A stretch of DNA of 64,000 bases from Tepidanaerobacter acetatoxydans Re1. Its GTDB lineage: Bacteria > Bacillota > Thermosediminibacteria > Thermosediminibacterales > Tepidanaerobacteraceae. The notes beneath the pieces were generated by a model, which ran no database searches, had not been told where the DNA came from, and saw nothing but the letters and a program-made list of their open reading frames with translations. Numbering within the stretch: position 1 is the first letter of the stretch; each line of letters starts with the position of its first letter. Below are positions 63,312 to 64,000 of this stretch, in pieces. Location: the NCBI RefSeq assembly GCF_000328765.2, contig NC_019954.2, positions 2,275,769-2,339,768 on the forward strand. The letters run 5' to 3'. The translations under genes were made by a program, and so were the position numbers.

Positions 63312-64000
63312 CCTTTTCTTTTAAAATATACAATCCGTCTTGGAAGGTATCAACATAGATATATCCCCTATCATCAACTAAAACATCCTCTGTAATAGCT
63401 ACGGGAGCCCCAGGAAGGAGATCGTGAGTCTTATTATCAAACAGGAGCTTTTCTGGATCTGGCGGCATAAAATATGCGCACTCTTTTGGAACAAAAGGAT
63501 CTGAAACATCATAAATTCTTAATCCTGCATTAAAATAGCAGCAGTATACCTTGTTATCTACCTTTTTATAAACGTCTTGACCAAATGCATCAAAAATGTT
63601 ATGTGGCCCAAATGGAACTCTTACTCCATCTACAATGTTAAAATTCTCACCATGGGTATATCCTTCGGGAACTTCCGGATACGGAAATACAGATATGAGG
63701 CACGGGTTTGACAAATCATGTATCTCTACAATTCCCAGCATATTCATTGGTTGTGTATTAATCTTCTTAAACAAACCTTCCGTTGCTTCATTGCAGAAAT
63801 ATCTGGATCGCTCTCCTTCAGTTGTAACAACAGCATATGGTCTATCTCCTAAAGGTAAAACCGAATGCACAGGAGCTCCTGCTGAGCCGCCTCCAAACGG
63901 AGGATTAAGAGAAAGGCATCCCAAGAGTTTTGGTTGAGTCTTATCCTCGACATTTAGCGTTACAAATCCTTTATTCGCATAGGCACAATAGCATATATCA
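63304..64000 (-). CDS. LVIVD-repeat beta-propeller-like protein (5' part outside window)
   Basis: The reading frame is open to the right edge, so the start is not in the window; the last 231 codons are. The visible part has repeats of the form VTLNVEDKTQPKLLGCLSL, VEIHDLSNPCLISVF and LRIYDVSDPFVPKECAYF, the pattern of LVIVD repeats that fold as blades. No export signal or catalytic motif can be seen in this part. Function unknown; the downstream membrane gene may be its partner. Confidence 0.75.
   Translation of the reverse strand, partial: DICYCAYANKGFVTLNVEDKTQPKLLGCLSLNPPFGGGSAGAPVHSVLPLGDRPYAVVTTEGERSRYFCNEATEGLFKKINTQPMNMLGIVEIHDLSNPCLISVFPYPEVPEGYTHGENFNIVDGVRVPFGPHNIFDAFGQDVYKKVDNKVYCCYFNAGLRIYDVSDPFVPKECAYFMPPDPEKLLFDNKTHDLLPGAPVAITEDVLVDDRGYIYVDTFQDGLYILKEKGE

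Overview
The window looks like chromosome from a low-GC, anaerobic, endospore-forming Firmicute of the class Clostridia. The pointers are the ctsR-mcsA-mcsB-clpC stress operon, CarD and RadA, the sporulation pair YaaL/BofA, a four-gene 2-oxoacid:ferredoxin oxidoreductase, an adenosylcobalamin-type ribonucleotide reductase, a butyrate-kinase module, PerR with a rubredoxin-like partner, and AT-rich spacers with consensus sigma-A promoters. A Tepidanaerobacter/Thermosediminibacter-like organism is a guess only. No rRNA, tRNA, CRISPR array, insertion sequence or prophage was seen.

Layout. 1-12 kb, mostly minus strand: housekeeping and stress genes (yacL-like, carD, radA, clpC, mcsB, mcsA, ctsR, an EF-G-like GTPase, guaB). 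12-20 kb, plus strand: a yybP-ykoY (Mn2+) riboswitch with a half-size Gdt1-like membrane protein, then a LevR-type sigma-54 activator and the lactose/cellobiose-type PTS operon it probably controls, through a -24/-12 promoter. 20-27 kb: thymidine kinase, an intein-split NrdJ with a pair of NrdR boxes, the rubredoxin-perR operon with a PerR box, a 42-codon small ORF and a patatin-like lipase. 27-33 kb: porGDAB, bofA, yaaL and an odd CofE-like protein. 33-36 kb: a TM1266-like hydrogenase-associated protein, a ferritin-like/VIT iron protein and a phosphofructokinase probably of PPi type.

36-49 kb is the most unusual part. A nine-gene minus-strand operon holds RpiB-like and triosephosphate-isomerase-like isomerases, a GlpA-like FAD dehydrogenase, an FAD/NAD oxidoreductase with its DUF1667 partner, glycerol kinase, an FGGY kinase, an unrecognised membrane protein and a RuBisCO-like protein. 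It is divergent from a DeoR-family regulator and followed by a separate dhaKL pair. TTCGAACAAA-type motifs recur at the operon promoter, before the regulator and before dhaK. The enzyme set resembles published erythritol/tetritol catabolism, with a RuBisCO-like protein added.

49-64 kb: a CBS-domain protein, a complete type I restriction-modification system (hsdMSR), then an energy module in which indolepyruvate-type ferredoxin oxidoreductase (iorAB) would make acyl-CoA from 2-oxoacids, and phosphotransbutyrylase plus butyrate kinase would harvest ATP from it. An OFA-type transporter lies at its end and a divergent YheO/DauR-like regulator at its head. The right edge cuts an LVIVD-repeat protein.
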